This document shows, one piece after another, positions 10,877 through 19,627 of a DNA stretch of 64,000 nucleotides (position 1 is its first letter; each line of letters opens with the position of its first letter). A program made the position numbers and the translations under genes. The notes beneath the pieces were generated by a model. The model was given only the letters and a program-made list of their open reading frames with translations, did no database searches and was not told the DNA's origin. Source of the DNA: Ligilactobacillus aviarius subsp. aviarius DSM 20655 (GTDB lineage Bacteria; Bacillota; Bacilli; Lactobacillales; Lactobacillaceae); the NCBI RefSeq assembly GCF_001436315.1, contig NZ_AYZA01000009.1, positions 1 to 64,000 on the forward strand, given 5' to 3'.

Positions 10877-10893
10877 TATAGGAGGAAAGTTGA

Positions 10894-11886
10894 ATGGATT
10901 TAATTGAAAACTTAAAGCAAAAGATCAAGGGCAAAGGCATCAAAGTTGTTTTTCCGGAAGGCAGCGACGAACGAATCGTGAAGGCGGCTTGCCGGTTAGC
11001 TCAAGACGGCTTGGCCGACCCAATCATTTTAGGAACGGAAGCGGAAGTTAATGCCGTGCTGAATGCTAGCCAAATTACGTTGCCATCCAATGCTGAAGTC
11101 ATTGATCCCAAGACGTATCCGGATGACCAATTTGATGAAATGTTAAATGCCTTCGTTGAACGGCGGAAAGGTAAGAATACGCCTGACGAAGGCCGTGAAT
11201 GGTTGCGCAACGTTAATAACTACTTCGGAATCATGTTAGTTTACATGCACAAAGCGGACTGCATGGTTTCAGGGGCAATCAGCCCAACCGGCGATACGGT
11301 GCGGCCAGCGCTTCAAATCATTAAAACGAAGCCGGGCGTTTCCCGGACAAGCGGTTCATTTATTATGACCCGCAACGACGGCAAGGAAACGTACGTCTTT
11401 GCCGACTGTGCGATCAACATTAACCCGTCAGCGGAAGAATTAGCTGAAATTGCCGTTGAAAGTATTAAGACGGCCCGGTTATTTGACATTGATCCGAAGG
11501 TTGCCATGTTGAGCTTCTCAACGAAGGGTTCCGCCCACTCAATGGAAGTTGCGAAGGTAATGGAAGCAACGCAAATTGCCCAAAAGAAAGCTCCGAATGA
11601 AATGATCGACGGCGAATTGCAATTTGATGCCGCCTTGATTCCAAGTGTTGGCGCAAGCAAAGCACCGGGTTCAGAAGTTGCAGGGCAAGCCAATGTCTTT
11701 GTTTTCCCTGACTTGCAATCTGGAAATATCGGCTACAAGATTGCCCAACGGTTAGGCAACTTCACGGCGATCGGCCCGATCTTGCAAGGCTTGAATCAAC
11801 CTGTTTCAGACTTATCTCGGGGCGCTTCGGAAGATGACGCATACCAAGTGGGAATTATTACCGCAGCTCAAACTTTAATGGAGTAA
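10894..11886 (+). CDS. pta: Phosphate acetyltransferase
   Basis: Interconverts acetyl-CoA and acetyl phosphate, linking pyruvate breakdown to ATP production by acetate kinase. The 330 residues correspond to the short, single-domain Pta. Family segments visible are FPEGSDERIV near the N-terminus, SGAISPTGDTVRPALQ, and the C-terminal GASKAPGSEVAGQANVFVFP and LSRGAS. The ATG at 10894 has GGAGG 9 nt upstream. It starts 17 bp after ung and ends 4 bp before tsaE, so these genes are co-transcribed and probably translationally coupled. Confidence 0.96.
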   Translation: MDLIENLKQKIKGKGIKVVFPEGSDERIVKAACRLAQDGLADPIILGTEAEVNAVLNASQITLPSNAEVIDPKTYPDDQFDEMLNAFVERRKGKNTPDEGREWLRNVNNYFGIMLVYMHKADCMVSGAISPTGDTVRPALQIIKTKPGVSRTSGSFIMTRNDGKETYVFADCAININPSAEELAEIAVESIKTARLFDIDPKVAMLSFSTKGSAHSMEVAKVMEATQIAQKKAPNEMIDGELQFDAALIPSVGASKAPGSEVAGQANVFVFPDLQSGNIGYKIAQRLGNFTAIGPILQGLNQPVSDLSRGASEDDAYQVGIITAAQTLME

Positions 11887-11890
11887 GAAA

Positions 11891-12358
11891 ATGTTAAAAA
11901 TCAAAGTTGAATCAGCAGAACAAACGCAAGCAATTGCGAAGAAAATGGGACCATTGTTGCAGGCCCGCGATATTCTTTTGCTTGACGGTGATTTGGGAGC
12001 CGGCAAGACGACCTTCACCAAAGGCCTTGCAGAAGGACTCGGAATTCACCGCAACATTAAGAGCCCAACATTTACGATCATTCGCGAGTATCAACAAGGA
12101 CGCTTGCCGTTGTATCACATGGACGTTTACCGGCTTGAAGAAACTGGCGGCGATGACCTTGGCCTTGAAGAATATTTTGAAGGCGATGGGGTTTCGGTTG
12201 TTGAATGGTCACAATTTGTCGGCGATGAAATTCCGGCTGACAAATTGATCGTTCATTTGAAAAAAGATGATGACAATGACGATGTTCGCTACCTTGAATT
12301 TGAACCGCACGGAAAGCGGTATGAAGAATTGGTGAACGAGTTAGAAAAGCAATTATAG
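11891..12358 (+). CDS. tsaE: tRNA threonylcarbamoyladenosine biosynthesis protein TsaE
   Basis: ATPase that supports the TsaD-TsaB complex in making the t6A modification at position 37 of ANN-decoding tRNAs. The P-loop GDLGAGKT is at 33-40 and the family segments SPTFTIIREY and HMDVYRLE follow. Length, 155 residues, is normal. It begins 4 bp after pta. The pathway's first enzyme, TsaC/Sua5, is encoded separately at 33671. A bidirectional terminator ends the operon. Confidence 0.95.
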   Translation: MLKIKVESAEQTQAIAKKMGPLLQARDILLLDGDLGAGKTTFTKGLAEGLGIHRNIKSPTFTIIREYQQGRLPLYHMDVYRLEETGGDDLGLEEYFEGDGVSVVEWSQFVGDEIPADKLIVHLKKDDDNDDVRYLEFEPHGKRYEELVNELEKQL

Positions 12359-12394
12359 AAAAAAGAGCTGTGACGAAAGTCACAGCCTTTTTTC
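12359..12394. terminator. Bidirectional terminator after tsaE
   Basis: Arms GCTGTGAC / GTCACAGC with a GAAA loop, six A on the left and six T on the right. It serves both tsaE and the convergent exonuclease gene. Confidence 0.9.
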
Positions 12395-12927
12395 TATACA
12401 CTTTGCACATACGGTTTCAGTGCCGGCGTACCAAAATGATTGATCTGTTCAAGTAAAATATTGGCACAGGCTTCGCAGTCATCAAGCGCATTGTGGTGAT
12501 GCTCAAGGTTGATGTCGAGCGCATCGCAAACGGTATTCAACCGGTAATTCGGTAATCCCTTGTAGAATGCCCGGCTGGTTGCCAGCGTATCAAGGGAAAG
12601 GTAATGCGGTTCCGGTAATTGATAGTGTTCCAATGTTTTCTTGAGAACGCTGTTGTCAAACCGCGCATTGTGGGCGACCACGATTTGATCCGGACCGAAA
12701 AATTGCTGAATGTGCGGCCAAAGTTCATTGAATTTCGGCGAGTCAGCAACCATTTCCGGTTTGATACCGTGAATTTGAATGTTGCGCCAGAAAAAGTCTG
12801 ATTCCGGTTTGATCAGTGAATATAATTCATCAACGATTTGATTATTTTGAACAACGGTCAGCGCTAACGAGCAGGCACTGTCCCGCTTGCCGTTGGCCGT
12901 TTCAAAGTCGATTGCCACAAAGTCCAT
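12394..12927 (-). CDS. DEDDh 3'-5' exonuclease (DnaQ-like)
   Basis: A 177-residue nuclease of the DnaQ/epsilon superfamily. The three Exo motifs are clear: DFETAN (Exo I, D7 and E9), HNARFDNSVL (Exo II) and HHNALDDCEA (Exo III, DEDDh type with the H four residues before D). It stands alone, without a polymerase domain, and may act in DNA repair, proofreading or RNA turnover. The start at 12927 follows AAGGAG on the minus strand. It is convergent with tsaE and divergent from murB. Confidence 0.92.
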   Translation of the reverse strand: MDFVAIDFETANGKRDSACSLALTVVQNNQIVDELYSLIKPESDFFWRNIQIHGIKPEMVADSPKFNELWPHIQQFFGPDQIVVAHNARFDNSVLKKTLEHYQLPEPHYLSLDTLATSRAFYKGLPNYRLNTVCDALDINLEHHHNALDDCEACANILLEQINHFGTPALKPYVQSV

Positions 12928-13076
12928 TGGTTTGCTCCTTCAAAGATTTATTGCCATTATTGTATCATTTTATTGCGGAATATTTATAATAAAAATGTTA
13001 AAATGAAAAAGCAAGCAAATTCGAGCAGAATTGTGAAGATTTGATTTGAATCAAATTGAGGTTTGAGGGTTTTAAT

Positions 13077-13982
13077 ATGGATTTTGAAAAGTTAACAGTT
13101 AAAAAAGAATTACAGGGAATCGAAGTTCAGTTTGATGAACCGCTCGCAAATTACACCAATACTTGTACGGGAGGTCCAGCTGATATTTTAGCGTTGCCGG
13201 CTTCAATTCAGGAAGTCAAGCGCGTAATTGACTGGACGAATCAAAAAAACGTGCCGTTGACAGTCATCGGGAATGCCAGCAACCTGATCGTTAAAAACGG
13301 CGGGATTCGTGGCATGGTTATGATTTTGACAAAGTTAGACCGGATCAAGTTGTTAGCGAACCAAGTTATTGCGCAGTCGGGTGCATTGCTGATCGATGTT
13401 GCGCAAAAGGCAAGCGAAGCCAGTTTAAGCGGCATGGAACCTTTATCAGGAATTCCAGGCAGTGTTGGTGGGGCGGTCTTCATGAACGCTGGCGCATACG
13501 GTGGCGAAATTTCACAGGTTGTTAAGTCGGTGGAAGTGATTACCCGTCAAGGTGAATTAAAAACTTATCGCGGCAATGAATTGCGTTTTGGTTACCGCCA
13601 CAGCCGGTTGCAGGATGAAGACGAAATTGTTTTGCAAGCAACCTTTTCACTAAAAGCCGGTAATCAGGAAGAAATCATCAACGCCATGCGCGAATACAGT
13701 TTCTTGCGGGCTTCCAAGCAACCCCTTGAATATCCGTCATGTGGCAGTGTTTTCAAACGCCCAGTAGGACACTATACTGGAAAATTGATTCACGATGCGG
13801 GGCTTCAAGGGTTCCAAATCGGCGGTGCGCAGGTTTCAAAGAAACACGCCGGCTTTATTGTTAACGTTGATCATGCAACCGCAACGGATTACATGGATGT
13901 GATCCATCACATTCAACGGACAATCAAAGAAAAATTTGACGTTGCCCTTGAAACCGAAGTGCGGATCATCGGTGAAGATTAA
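13077..13982 (+). CDS. murB: UDP-N-acetylenolpyruvoylglucosamine reductase
   Basis: FAD- and NADPH-dependent second step of UDP-MurNAc synthesis, after MurA. FAD-binding segments are GNASNLIV and [11 protein letters not shown] with FMNAGAYGG; the proton-donor serine is in [11 protein letters not shown], typical of the shorter (type II) MurB. The ATG at 13077 lies 7 nt after GAGGG and gives 301 residues; the frame extends seven codons further up without a good start. In many lactobacilli murB is followed by cdaA, cdaR and glmM; here glmM follows directly and cdaA-cdaR is at 50 kb. Confidence 0.96.
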   Translation: MDFEKLTVKKELQGIEVQFDEPLANYTNTCTGGPADILALPASIQEVKRVIDWTNQKNVPLTVIGNASNLIVKNGGIRGMVMILTKLDRIKLLANQVIAQSGALLIDVAQKASEASLSGMEPLSGIPGSVGGAVFMNAGAYGGEISQVVKSVEVITRQGELKTYRGNELRFGYRHSRLQDEDEIVLQATFSLKAGNQEEIINAMREYSFLRASKQPLEYPSCGSVFKRPVGHYTGKLIHDAGLQGFQIGGAQVSKKHAGFIVNVDHATATDYMDVIHHIQRTIKEKFDVALETEVRIIGED

Positions 13983-14002
13983 AAATTAAATATTGCTTTC
14001 AT

Positions 14003-14034
14003 GGGACTGTGGCAGTTGTCGCGGTCTCTTTTTT
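14003..14034 (+). terminator. Rho-independent terminator after murB
   Basis: Arms GGGACTGTGGC / GTCGCGGTCTC (with G-T pairs), loop AGTT, then six T. A further member of the CTGTGAC-like set. Confidence 0.8.
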
Positions 14035-14271
14035 CGCACCGAAAAAAGAAAAGTGTAAAAATGATAAAATTTAGAGTCAAGCAATGCCTAATTATGACCA
14101 GAATCACGGTATCGAACCGCGGTTGTTCAAGATAAGACTAATCATTCAGCGGGGTTTATGTTAAAATATCACTATTGTGGGCTCTTTTGTTTTAACAATT
14201 TATAAGAAACAAGGGATGCCAAAATGATATAATAGTTATATTAGTTACTAATATGAAATGAGGAAAATACG
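14035..14271. other. murB-glmM spacer
   Basis: This 237-bp stretch holds no convincing gene. It contains a perfect 10-bp palindrome AACCGCGGTT (14115-14124), two -10-like boxes (TTAAAAT near 14160 and TATAAT at 14228) and a 26-codon open frame from ATG 14085 without ribosome site. It occupies the place where cdaA-cdaR stand in related genomes. Confidence 0.5.
14205..14233 (+). promoter_or_regulatory. Extended -10 promoter of glmM
   Basis: TGATATAAT (14225-14233) gives a consensus -10 with the TGn extension; the region 17 bp upstream has no good -35. It lies about 38 bp before the glmM start. Confidence 0.55.
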
Positions 14272-15633
14272 ATGAAATTGAAGTATTTCGGAACAGATGG
14301 CGTTCGGGGCATTGCGAATGAATCTTTGAGCCCTGAATTAGCATTTAAATTGGGCCGTTGCGGCGGTTATGTATTAACGCAACATGCTACAAATAAGGAA
14401 CGGGCACCACGCGTTTTAGTGGCACGTGATACCCGGATTTCAGGCCAAATGCTTGAACACGCATTGATTGCCGGATTACTTTCAGTTGGAATTGAAGTGT
14501 TCGACTTAGGCGTAATCACAACTCCTGGGGTGGCATACTTGGTTCGTTTGCAAGATGCTGACGCCGGGGTCATGATTTCAGCTTCGCACAATCCGGTTCA
14601 AGATAACGGAATCAAGTTCTTCGGTGGCGACGGCTACAAGTTGTCTGACGAAAAGGAAGCCGAAATTGAAGCTTTGCTTGATAAGGATGAAGACACATTG
14701 CCACGTCCATCAGCAGAAGGCTTGGGAACAATGAGTGACTTTAAGGAAGGTGCTTTGAAGTATACTCAATTCCTTGAACAAACAATTCCGGATGATTTAT
14801 CAGGAATGCACATCTGCGTTGACGGGGCAAACGGGTCAACAAGTACGTTGGTTTCACGCTTGTTCGCAGATTTAGGCGCAGATTTCACAACGATGGCCAC
14901 GAATCCCGATGGCTTGAACATCAACAATGGCGTTGGCTCAACTCATCCAGAAGCCTTAGCCAAATTCGTTGTTGAACAGGGTGCGCAAGCCGGCGTTGCC
15001 TTTGACGGGGACGGCGACCGCTGCATTGCTGTTGATGAATTAGGTAACATTGTTGACGGCGACAAGATCATGTACATTTGCGGGAAGTATATGAACGAAC
15101 GCGGCCGGTTGAAGAAGAGCACGATCGTAACGACCGTGATGAGTAACCTTGGAATGTACAAGGCAATGGAAAAGGCTGAAATGAATTCAGTTAAGACGCA
15201 GGTCGGCGACCGGTACGTTGTTGAAGAAATGTTGAAGGACGGCTACAACCTCGGCGGCGAACAATCAGGCCATGTTGTCTTCTTAGACTTCAATACAACG
15301 GGGGACGGCATGTTGACGGCCCTTCAATTATTGAATGTCATGAAGCAAACCGGCAAGAAGCTGTCTGAATTAGCAGCCGAAGTTGAAAAGTATCCGCAAG
15401 AACTTGTAAATGTTCGCGTAACGGATAAGAAGGCGGCATTGAACAATTCCGCAATTCAAAAGGTCATCAAAGAAGTTGAAGCCAAGATGGACGGCGAAGG
15501 CCGCGTCTTGGTTCGTCCTTCAGGGACCGAAGACTTATTACGGGTAATGTGCGAAGCCAAAACTCCTGAATTGGTTCATGATTACGTTATGGAAATCGTG
15601 AACGTTGTTAAACAACAAATGGGTGTTGAATAA
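14272..15633 (+). CDS. glmM: Phosphoglucosamine mutase
   Basis: Converts glucosamine 6-phosphate to glucosamine 1-phosphate on the way to UDP-GlcNAc and the cell wall. The 453-residue protein has FGTDGVRG at 6-13, the phosphoserine loop SASHNP with S105, the Mg2+ loop DGDGDR at 245-250, the sugar-binding GGEQSGH, and the phosphate-binding RPSGTED near the C-terminus. The ATG follows TGAGGA. GlmM is known in Bacillus and Lactococcus to bind and inhibit CdaA, which is usually encoded beside it; that linkage is broken here. A stable hairpin follows. Confidence 0.97.
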   Translation: MKLKYFGTDGVRGIANESLSPELAFKLGRCGGYVLTQHATNKERAPRVLVARDTRISGQMLEHALIAGLLSVGIEVFDLGVITTPGVAYLVRLQDADAGVMISASHNPVQDNGIKFFGGDGYKLSDEKEAEIEALLDKDEDTLPRPSAEGLGTMSDFKEGALKYTQFLEQTIPDDLSGMHICVDGANGSTSTLVSRLFADLGADFTTMATNPDGLNINNGVGSTHPEALAKFVVEQGAQAGVAFDGDGDRCIAVDELGNIVDGDKIMYICGKYMNERGRLKKSTIVTTVMSNLGMYKAMEKAEMNSVKTQVGDRYVVEEMLKDGYNLGGEQSGHVVFLDFNTTGDGMLTALQLLNVMKQTGKKLSELAAEVEKYPQELVNVRVTDKKAALNNSAIQKVIKEVEAKMDGEGRVLVRPSGTEDLLRVMCEAKTPELVHDYVMEIVNVVKQQMGVE

Positions 15634-15645
15634 GCGAAATGAATG

Positions 15646-15678
15646 AAACACTGGCTGTGAAAACGGCTGGTGTTTTTC
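15646..15678 (+). terminator. Rho-independent terminator after glmM
   Basis: AACACTGGCT pairs with GGCTGGTGTT (several G-T pairs) around a GTGAAAAC loop, followed by five T. Confidence 0.75.
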
Positions 15679-15733
15679 TTCTCTTGTCCCACTTTTTTAA
15701 CTGCCTTAAAATTAAGGTGAGGAGGAAAAAGAA

Positions 15734-16450
15734 ATGAAAAAATTTATCTTAGATGAATCATTGTTTGAAAAGTTCCCGGAAGCCGAAATCAAGTATTTTA
15801 CGGTCGACGGAATCAACAACCACGTTGATGAAAAGGACGACCCGTACTTTGAGAAACTGCTTGCGGATGCGAAGGAAGAATCCAAGAAGTACATTCAAGC
15901 CGAAACGTTCCGCAACAATCCGGTCGTTGCTAGTTGGCGCAAAGTGTATCAACAATTCAAAAAGAAAAAGGGCGCCCGGTCATCAATTGAAGCAATGCTG
16001 AAACGCGTCAGTCAGGACCGCGACTTTAAGCCGATCATTCCGTTAGTTGATTTATATAACAGCGTTTCATTGCGGTATGGTGTTCCGTGCGGCGGTGAAG
16101 ACCTTGATCAAATGAATGGCGATATGCACTTGGGCGTAACTGCCGGCGGCGATGAATTCTGGCCGTTGGGAGCCGATGACAGCGAACCGACACTTCCGGG
16201 CGAAGTCTGCTACTACGATCAAGGTGGAGCAATTTGCCGCTGCTGGAACTGGCGCGAAGCTAAACGAACCATGTTGACGGAAGATACGACGCATGCCGTT
16301 TTAGTAACTGAAGCCGCAACTAAAGAACAGGCAGCAAACATGGAACCCGCAATGGAAGATTTACGGAAATTAGTGGGCGCTTTCTTCAAGGTCGAACCAG
16401 GTGAGCTCATCACGTTAAATCATGATAATCCAAGCGGCGAAATGAAATAA
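15734..16450 (+). CDS. B3/B4-domain protein (PheT-like tRNA-binding domain)
   Basis: A 238-residue soluble protein matching the stand-alone B3/4 family (COG3382), which resembles the editing domain of the phenylalanyl-tRNA synthetase beta chain. Recognisable segments are VASWRKVYQQF, ARSSIEAMLKR, IIPLVDLYNSVSLRYGVPCGGEDL and the C-terminal CRCWNWRE. Members are suspected to edit misacylated tRNA or bind amino acids, but function is not settled. GAGGAGG lies upstream of the ATG. It is a single-gene unit between two hairpin terminators. Confidence 0.85.
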   Translation: MKKFILDESLFEKFPEAEIKYFTVDGINNHVDEKDDPYFEKLLADAKEESKKYIQAETFRNNPVVASWRKVYQQFKKKKGARSSIEAMLKRVSQDRDFKPIIPLVDLYNSVSLRYGVPCGGEDLDQMNGDMHLGVTAGGDEFWPLGADDSEPTLPGEVCYYDQGGAICRCWNWREAKRTMLTEDTTHAVLVTEAATKEQAANMEPAMEDLRKLVGAFFKVEPGELITLNHDNPSGEMK

Positions 16451-16461
16451 AAATCAATCTG

Positions 16462-16492
16462 ACACCAACTGTGAAAGCAGTTGGTGTTTTTT
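16462..16492 (+). terminator. Rho-independent terminator after the B3/4 gene
   Basis: Perfect 10-bp arms ACACCAACTG / CAGTTGGTGT, loop TGAAAG, then TTTTTT. Confidence 0.9.
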
Positions 16493-16621
16493 AATGTCAA
16501 AGTTTAAGAAAAGATTAATTTTTTAAAATGAATCGTAATCGTAATTTAAATATTGCTATCATTTTAAGAGACGTGAGTGAATTACGGAATGAATTTAATA
16601 AAAAGATTCTAGGAGTAAGCG

Positions 16622-16978
16622 ATGAAATTATTGATTTCAATTGTGCTTGTTGCGTTGATCGTGTATGCGGTATATATTGCAAAATATCTATCATCGCGGG
16701 CAAAAAAGATTTGTACTGTGATTGCAATCGTAATCGCGATTGTAACTGGAGTGGTTTCCGGCGTCCTTCCAATTGTTGGAGAGCTAATTGGATTTAAATG
16801 TGATTTAACGGTGGCTTCAAAAGCGACTGAATGGTTCCCAATGTTATGGATGCTTGGAGGAGCTGCTGGAATTGCGATTGGAGTTGCATTGGGGATAATT
16901 GTAGCTTTGATTCTGGGAATTATAGTTATTGTTTGGGGAACTATATGTAAGTATCGAAGGCGCTCGCAGAATAATTAA
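16622..16978 (+). CDS. Small membrane protein, paralogue of the next gene's N-terminus
   Basis: A 118-residue protein with about three membrane helices (residues 3-20, 32-52 and 80-108) and a basic C-terminus. The segment DLTVASKATEWFPMLWMLGG closely matches DLAVASQSVEWFPVLWMYGG in the following gene, so the two arose by duplication. No known family was recognised. The ATG follows TAGGAGTAAG, the same ribosome-site wording as its neighbour (GAGGAGTAAG). It opens a run of four membrane-protein genes ending at 19576. Confidence 0.75.
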   Translation: MKLLISIVLVALIVYAVYIAKYLSSRAKKICTVIAIVIAIVTGVVSGVLPIVGELIGFKCDLTVASKATEWFPMLWMLGGAAGIAIGVALGIIVALILGIIVIVWGTICKYRRRSQNN

Positions 16979-17011
16979 TAAATTACAATAAAAGAATTTG
17001 AGGAGTAAGAA

Positions 17012-17731
17012 ATGGTATTTGGATTGGTTTTAGTATTAATTGTTGCAGTAATATTCATGCTCTGCATGGCCCATTCTCGTTCTTTGCATTTCGGGCTTAC
17101 GGGTAAAATCATCGCGATCATTGCGCTCCCGTTTGTGGGGGCAATCATTGGTCTTTTAGGTGATTTGGCAGTCGCTTCCCAATCGGTTGAATGGTTTCCG
17201 GTGTTATGGATGTATGGCGGCTTCATTGGGATGATTGCCAGTCTCGTCGTGGTGATTATTACTGCTACGAAAGCAAGTCATGAAAACGGAGGTGAGCCCG
17301 TGGTCGTATTTAACCCGGACGGAACTGTAGGAAAGTTAAAGGTTACCTTTATTCAAGGGTGGAAATCTTTTTTCCGCAATGCATTTAACTTTAACGGCCG
17401 GGCTAACTTGCAAATGTTTGGCTGGGGCCTGTTATCATATGTGATTATTAATTTTATATGGTGCTTGATAGTGAAAGTAATCAGCGGATGTTTGCAAAAT
17501 GGTTCGTGGCTGTTGATGGCACTTTCCGGGCTGGTTTTACTCGGACTAATGATTCCGCTGTTAGCCCTGAATGTCCGCCGGCTTCGTGATACGGGAATGA
17601 AGAACGGGCTGAACTACACGTTAAATATAATTGGTTTTATTTCGCCGATGTTTCCGATTATCGGAATGATTTATAAAATCGTTTTGCTTGTTTTGCTGTG
17701 CATGTCGACAGGAAAGTTTCAGAAAGAATAG
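17012..17731 (+). CDS. Membrane protein: WFPxLWM domain fused to DUF805
   Basis: A 239-residue membrane protein in two parts. Residues 1-88 repeat the preceding 118-residue protein (helices plus VEWFPVLWM). Residues about 110-239 are a DUF805 domain: FFRNAFNFNGRANLQMFGW, then helices, and the diagnostic LNVRRLRDTGMKNG before the last helices. DUF805 proteins (YhaH/YiaH-like) are inner-membrane proteins of unknown role. The fusion suggests that the small neighbour protein works as a partner of a DUF805 protein. It starts 33 bp after that gene. Confidence 0.8.
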   Translation: MVFGLVLVLIVAVIFMLCMAHSRSLHFGLTGKIIAIIALPFVGAIIGLLGDLAVASQSVEWFPVLWMYGGFIGMIASLVVVIITATKASHENGGEPVVVFNPDGTVGKLKVTFIQGWKSFFRNAFNFNGRANLQMFGWGLLSYVIINFIWCLIVKVISGCLQNGSWLLMALSGLVLLGLMIPLLALNVRRLRDTGMKNGLNYTLNIIGFISPMFPIIGMIYKIVLLVLLCMSTGKFQKE

Positions 17732-17751
17732 CTGTGTAAGGATGAATAAAA

Positions 17752-18705
17752 ATGAACGGAATAAGGAAGAAAAATCAAAAAACGATTTTAGATGCCACTT
17801 TTGAAGAGAGCCGCAAGTTAGTCGATGAATCGTATGTTGAAGAAGCATTGAAAGTATCGAGTAACAAACAGGACCGGAATCGCTTTTGGGGCGAAGTGGT
17901 AATGATTTTATTTGGGACTATTTCTATAATAATATTTACGCATTTACCAGTTACAAATTCTAACTTTGATAAAAAACTAATGTGGACGCAATTTATTTTT
18001 AACTTTTTGGTAGTATGTAATTTGATTTTGACTTCTATTTTTATTCTATATGCATTAATTAGCAAGATAAAAATTCGAAAAAATAAATTTTTAAGAGACT
18101 ATGATTTCAATCAAAAAATGATTGTTGGATTTGGAATATCATGTATTTTTATAGCAATAATAATGTTACCAATAACTGCATCATGTTTACATTCAGTAAT
18201 ATTTGAACCTTTGTATATAATTATCGATGTTGTCATTAGTTATAAGATAATTATAAAACTCTATGGTGAAGAAATGGCAGTTTTGTATGGCAGTGCTTAT
18301 CAAAATCATCGGGCAAAGAAAGCCAGTAAAATAGCGGACTGGATTTCTAAAAACATTATTGTATTAGGAGCAATTCTTTTTGTAATCAAAGATTTATTTT
18401 CAGGATTAAAAGATATTCAAGAAGTGTTGTTGACTATATTTGCACCATTACTTTTTATGGCTCTATGGTGGATATTACTATGGTTTTATTTTGAAAAAAC
18501 ACTTAAAGGTTATTATTTAAAAAAATATAGTGAACAGTACCGACAACTTTACGGTTATTCTAGAGATGAATGGTATGGCGATAAAGTTGATGATTGGAAC
18601 CGAATGAAGACGATTGAAAAACACTTAAAGTTGAAGGAAGAAGAACGCAAGGTTAAACAAAAGATTAATCGGGATGTAAAAGGGAAGAGTGAAGATGAAG
18701 AGTAA
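17752..18705 (+). CDS. Polytopic membrane protein A of a tandem paralogous pair, unknown function
   Basis: A 317-residue protein with about six predicted membrane helices. A cytosolic N-terminal motif FEESRKLVDESYVEEAL followed by SSNKQD, and a C-terminal motif YYLKKYSEQYRQLYG(Y)SRDEWYG, are both repeated in the next gene. The C-terminus is a long charged helix rich in Lys and Glu. No family was recognised. The ATG at 17752 has AAGGAT about 10 nt upstream and begins 20 bp after the DUF805 gene. The DNA is clearly richer in A+T than the surrounding housekeeping genes, which suggests acquisition or relaxed selection. Confidence 0.75.
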   Translation: MNGIRKKNQKTILDATFEESRKLVDESYVEEALKVSSNKQDRNRFWGEVVMILFGTISIIIFTHLPVTNSNFDKKLMWTQFIFNFLVVCNLILTSIFILYALISKIKIRKNKFLRDYDFNQKMIVGFGISCIFIAIIMLPITASCLHSVIFEPLYIIIDVVISYKIIIKLYGEEMAVLYGSAYQNHRAKKASKIADWISKNIIVLGAILFVIKDLFSGLKDIQEVLLTIFAPLLFMALWWILLWFYFEKTLKGYYLKKYSEQYRQLYGYSRDEWYGDKVDDWNRMKTIEKHLKLKEEERKVKQKINRDVKGKSEDEE

Positions 18706-19576
18706 ACGATTATATGGGGCTTCATTTGAAGAAAGTCAAAATTTAGTTGATAAAGAATTTGTAATAAAGTCTTTAAAGGAATCAAGTAACAAACAGGATA
18801 ACGGAAGATTAGAAGGAAAAATTTTTACGTTTCTTTTGGGGCCTTTGGTAATAAAATTTTTCTACTTTTTTAAAAATTATGGAGGGCCGGCAGCATTTCC
18901 AGACAAACTTCTTTGGAGTAATAATGTGTTTAACATTTTATTTTATATTACTCTAATTTTTTCAATAATTTTTATTTTAGAAAGTGTCTTTTGCAAAATA
19001 AGGTATAGTAAACGAAAGGCTAATCGGGAATATAGCTATACTACCCGAATTGTAGCGGCTTTAAGTTGGTTTTGTGTTTGTGGAGCAGTAGCTTTTCTTT
19101 CTGCAACGGGATCAGCCTTGAATTCGGTATTCATGGAATACTTTTATGTGATTCTAATCATCTTTCTGTTTTGGTTTATTAACCATAAATTAAATCAGAA
19201 CATACTCAGCATTCTTTATCATCAAGGAGAAAAAAAGGATGTCTTATCGAAAGCGGAAAAAATAACGAATTCGATTTCAAAATATGTTTTGATTTTGGCT
19301 GCAATTTGGATTTTGATCAAGACAGTTATTACTGGATATCAGGATTTAATTGGCGCTTTAATGTGTGATACTTTTCCGCTTTTTATGGCCTGCTTCATGT
19401 ATGCGGGAATATACATTTACAAACAAGACATCGTTCAAGGTTATTACTTGAAGAAGTATAGTGAACAATATCGCCAGCTCTACGGTTTTTCTAGAGAAGA
19501 ATGGTATGGAGTTGGAATCGAAGATGATGAACGAATGAAATTAATTGAAAAGCATTTAAAGGAAATAGTGGATTAA
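18695..19576 (+). CDS. Polytopic membrane protein B of a tandem paralogous pair, unknown function
   Basis: About 293 residues, with the same architecture as the preceding gene: FEESQNLVDKEFVIKSL and SSNKQD at the N-terminus, about six membrane helices, then YYLKKYSEQYRQLYG(F)SREEWYG and IEKHLK. The two proteins are conserved at both cytosolic ends but diverged in the membrane part, as expected for partners that share cytosolic contacts. The start is uncertain: ATG 18695 or GTG 18689, both after AGGGAAG and both overlapping the end of the previous gene, implying translational coupling. AT-rich like its partner. A 14-bp perfect hairpin terminator follows. Confidence 0.75.
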   Translation: MKSKRLYGASFEESQNLVDKEFVIKSLKESSNKQDNGRLEGKIFTFLLGPLVIKFFYFFKNYGGPAAFPDKLLWSNNVFNILFYITLIFSIIFILESVFCKIRYSKRKANREYSYTTRIVAALSWFCVCGAVAFLSATGSALNSVFMEYFYVILIIFLFWFINHKLNQNILSILYHQGEKKDVLSKAEKITNSISKYVLILAAIWILIKTVITGYQDLIGALMCDTFPLFMACFMYAGIYIYKQDIVQGYYLKKYSEQYRQLYGFSREEWYGVGIEDDERMKLIEKHLKEIVD

Positions 19577-19595
19577 AAATAATCCTGATAAGTAA

Positions 19596-19627
19596 AGAAG
19601 TTGCGTAACTTACGCAACTTCTTTTTT
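19596..19627. terminator. Bidirectional terminator after the membrane-protein cluster
   Basis: A near-continuous palindrome, arms AAGAAGTTGCGTAA / TTACGCAACTTCTT around a single C, followed by T residues. The convergent ComK-like gene ends inside it. Confidence 0.88.

Noticed and set aside
14085-14165. A 26-codon ORF (MPNYDQNHGIEP...) in the murB-glmM gap
   Set aside because: No ribosome site, no recognisable homology, and it runs across promoter-like sequence. A relic of a lost gene cannot be excluded.
16528-16797. Open frame beginning MNRNRNLNIAII before the small membrane-protein gene
   Set aside because: It lacks a ribosome site, overlaps most of the better-supported gene at 16622 in another frame, and is rich in Cys and Arg as expected for an out-of-frame reading.
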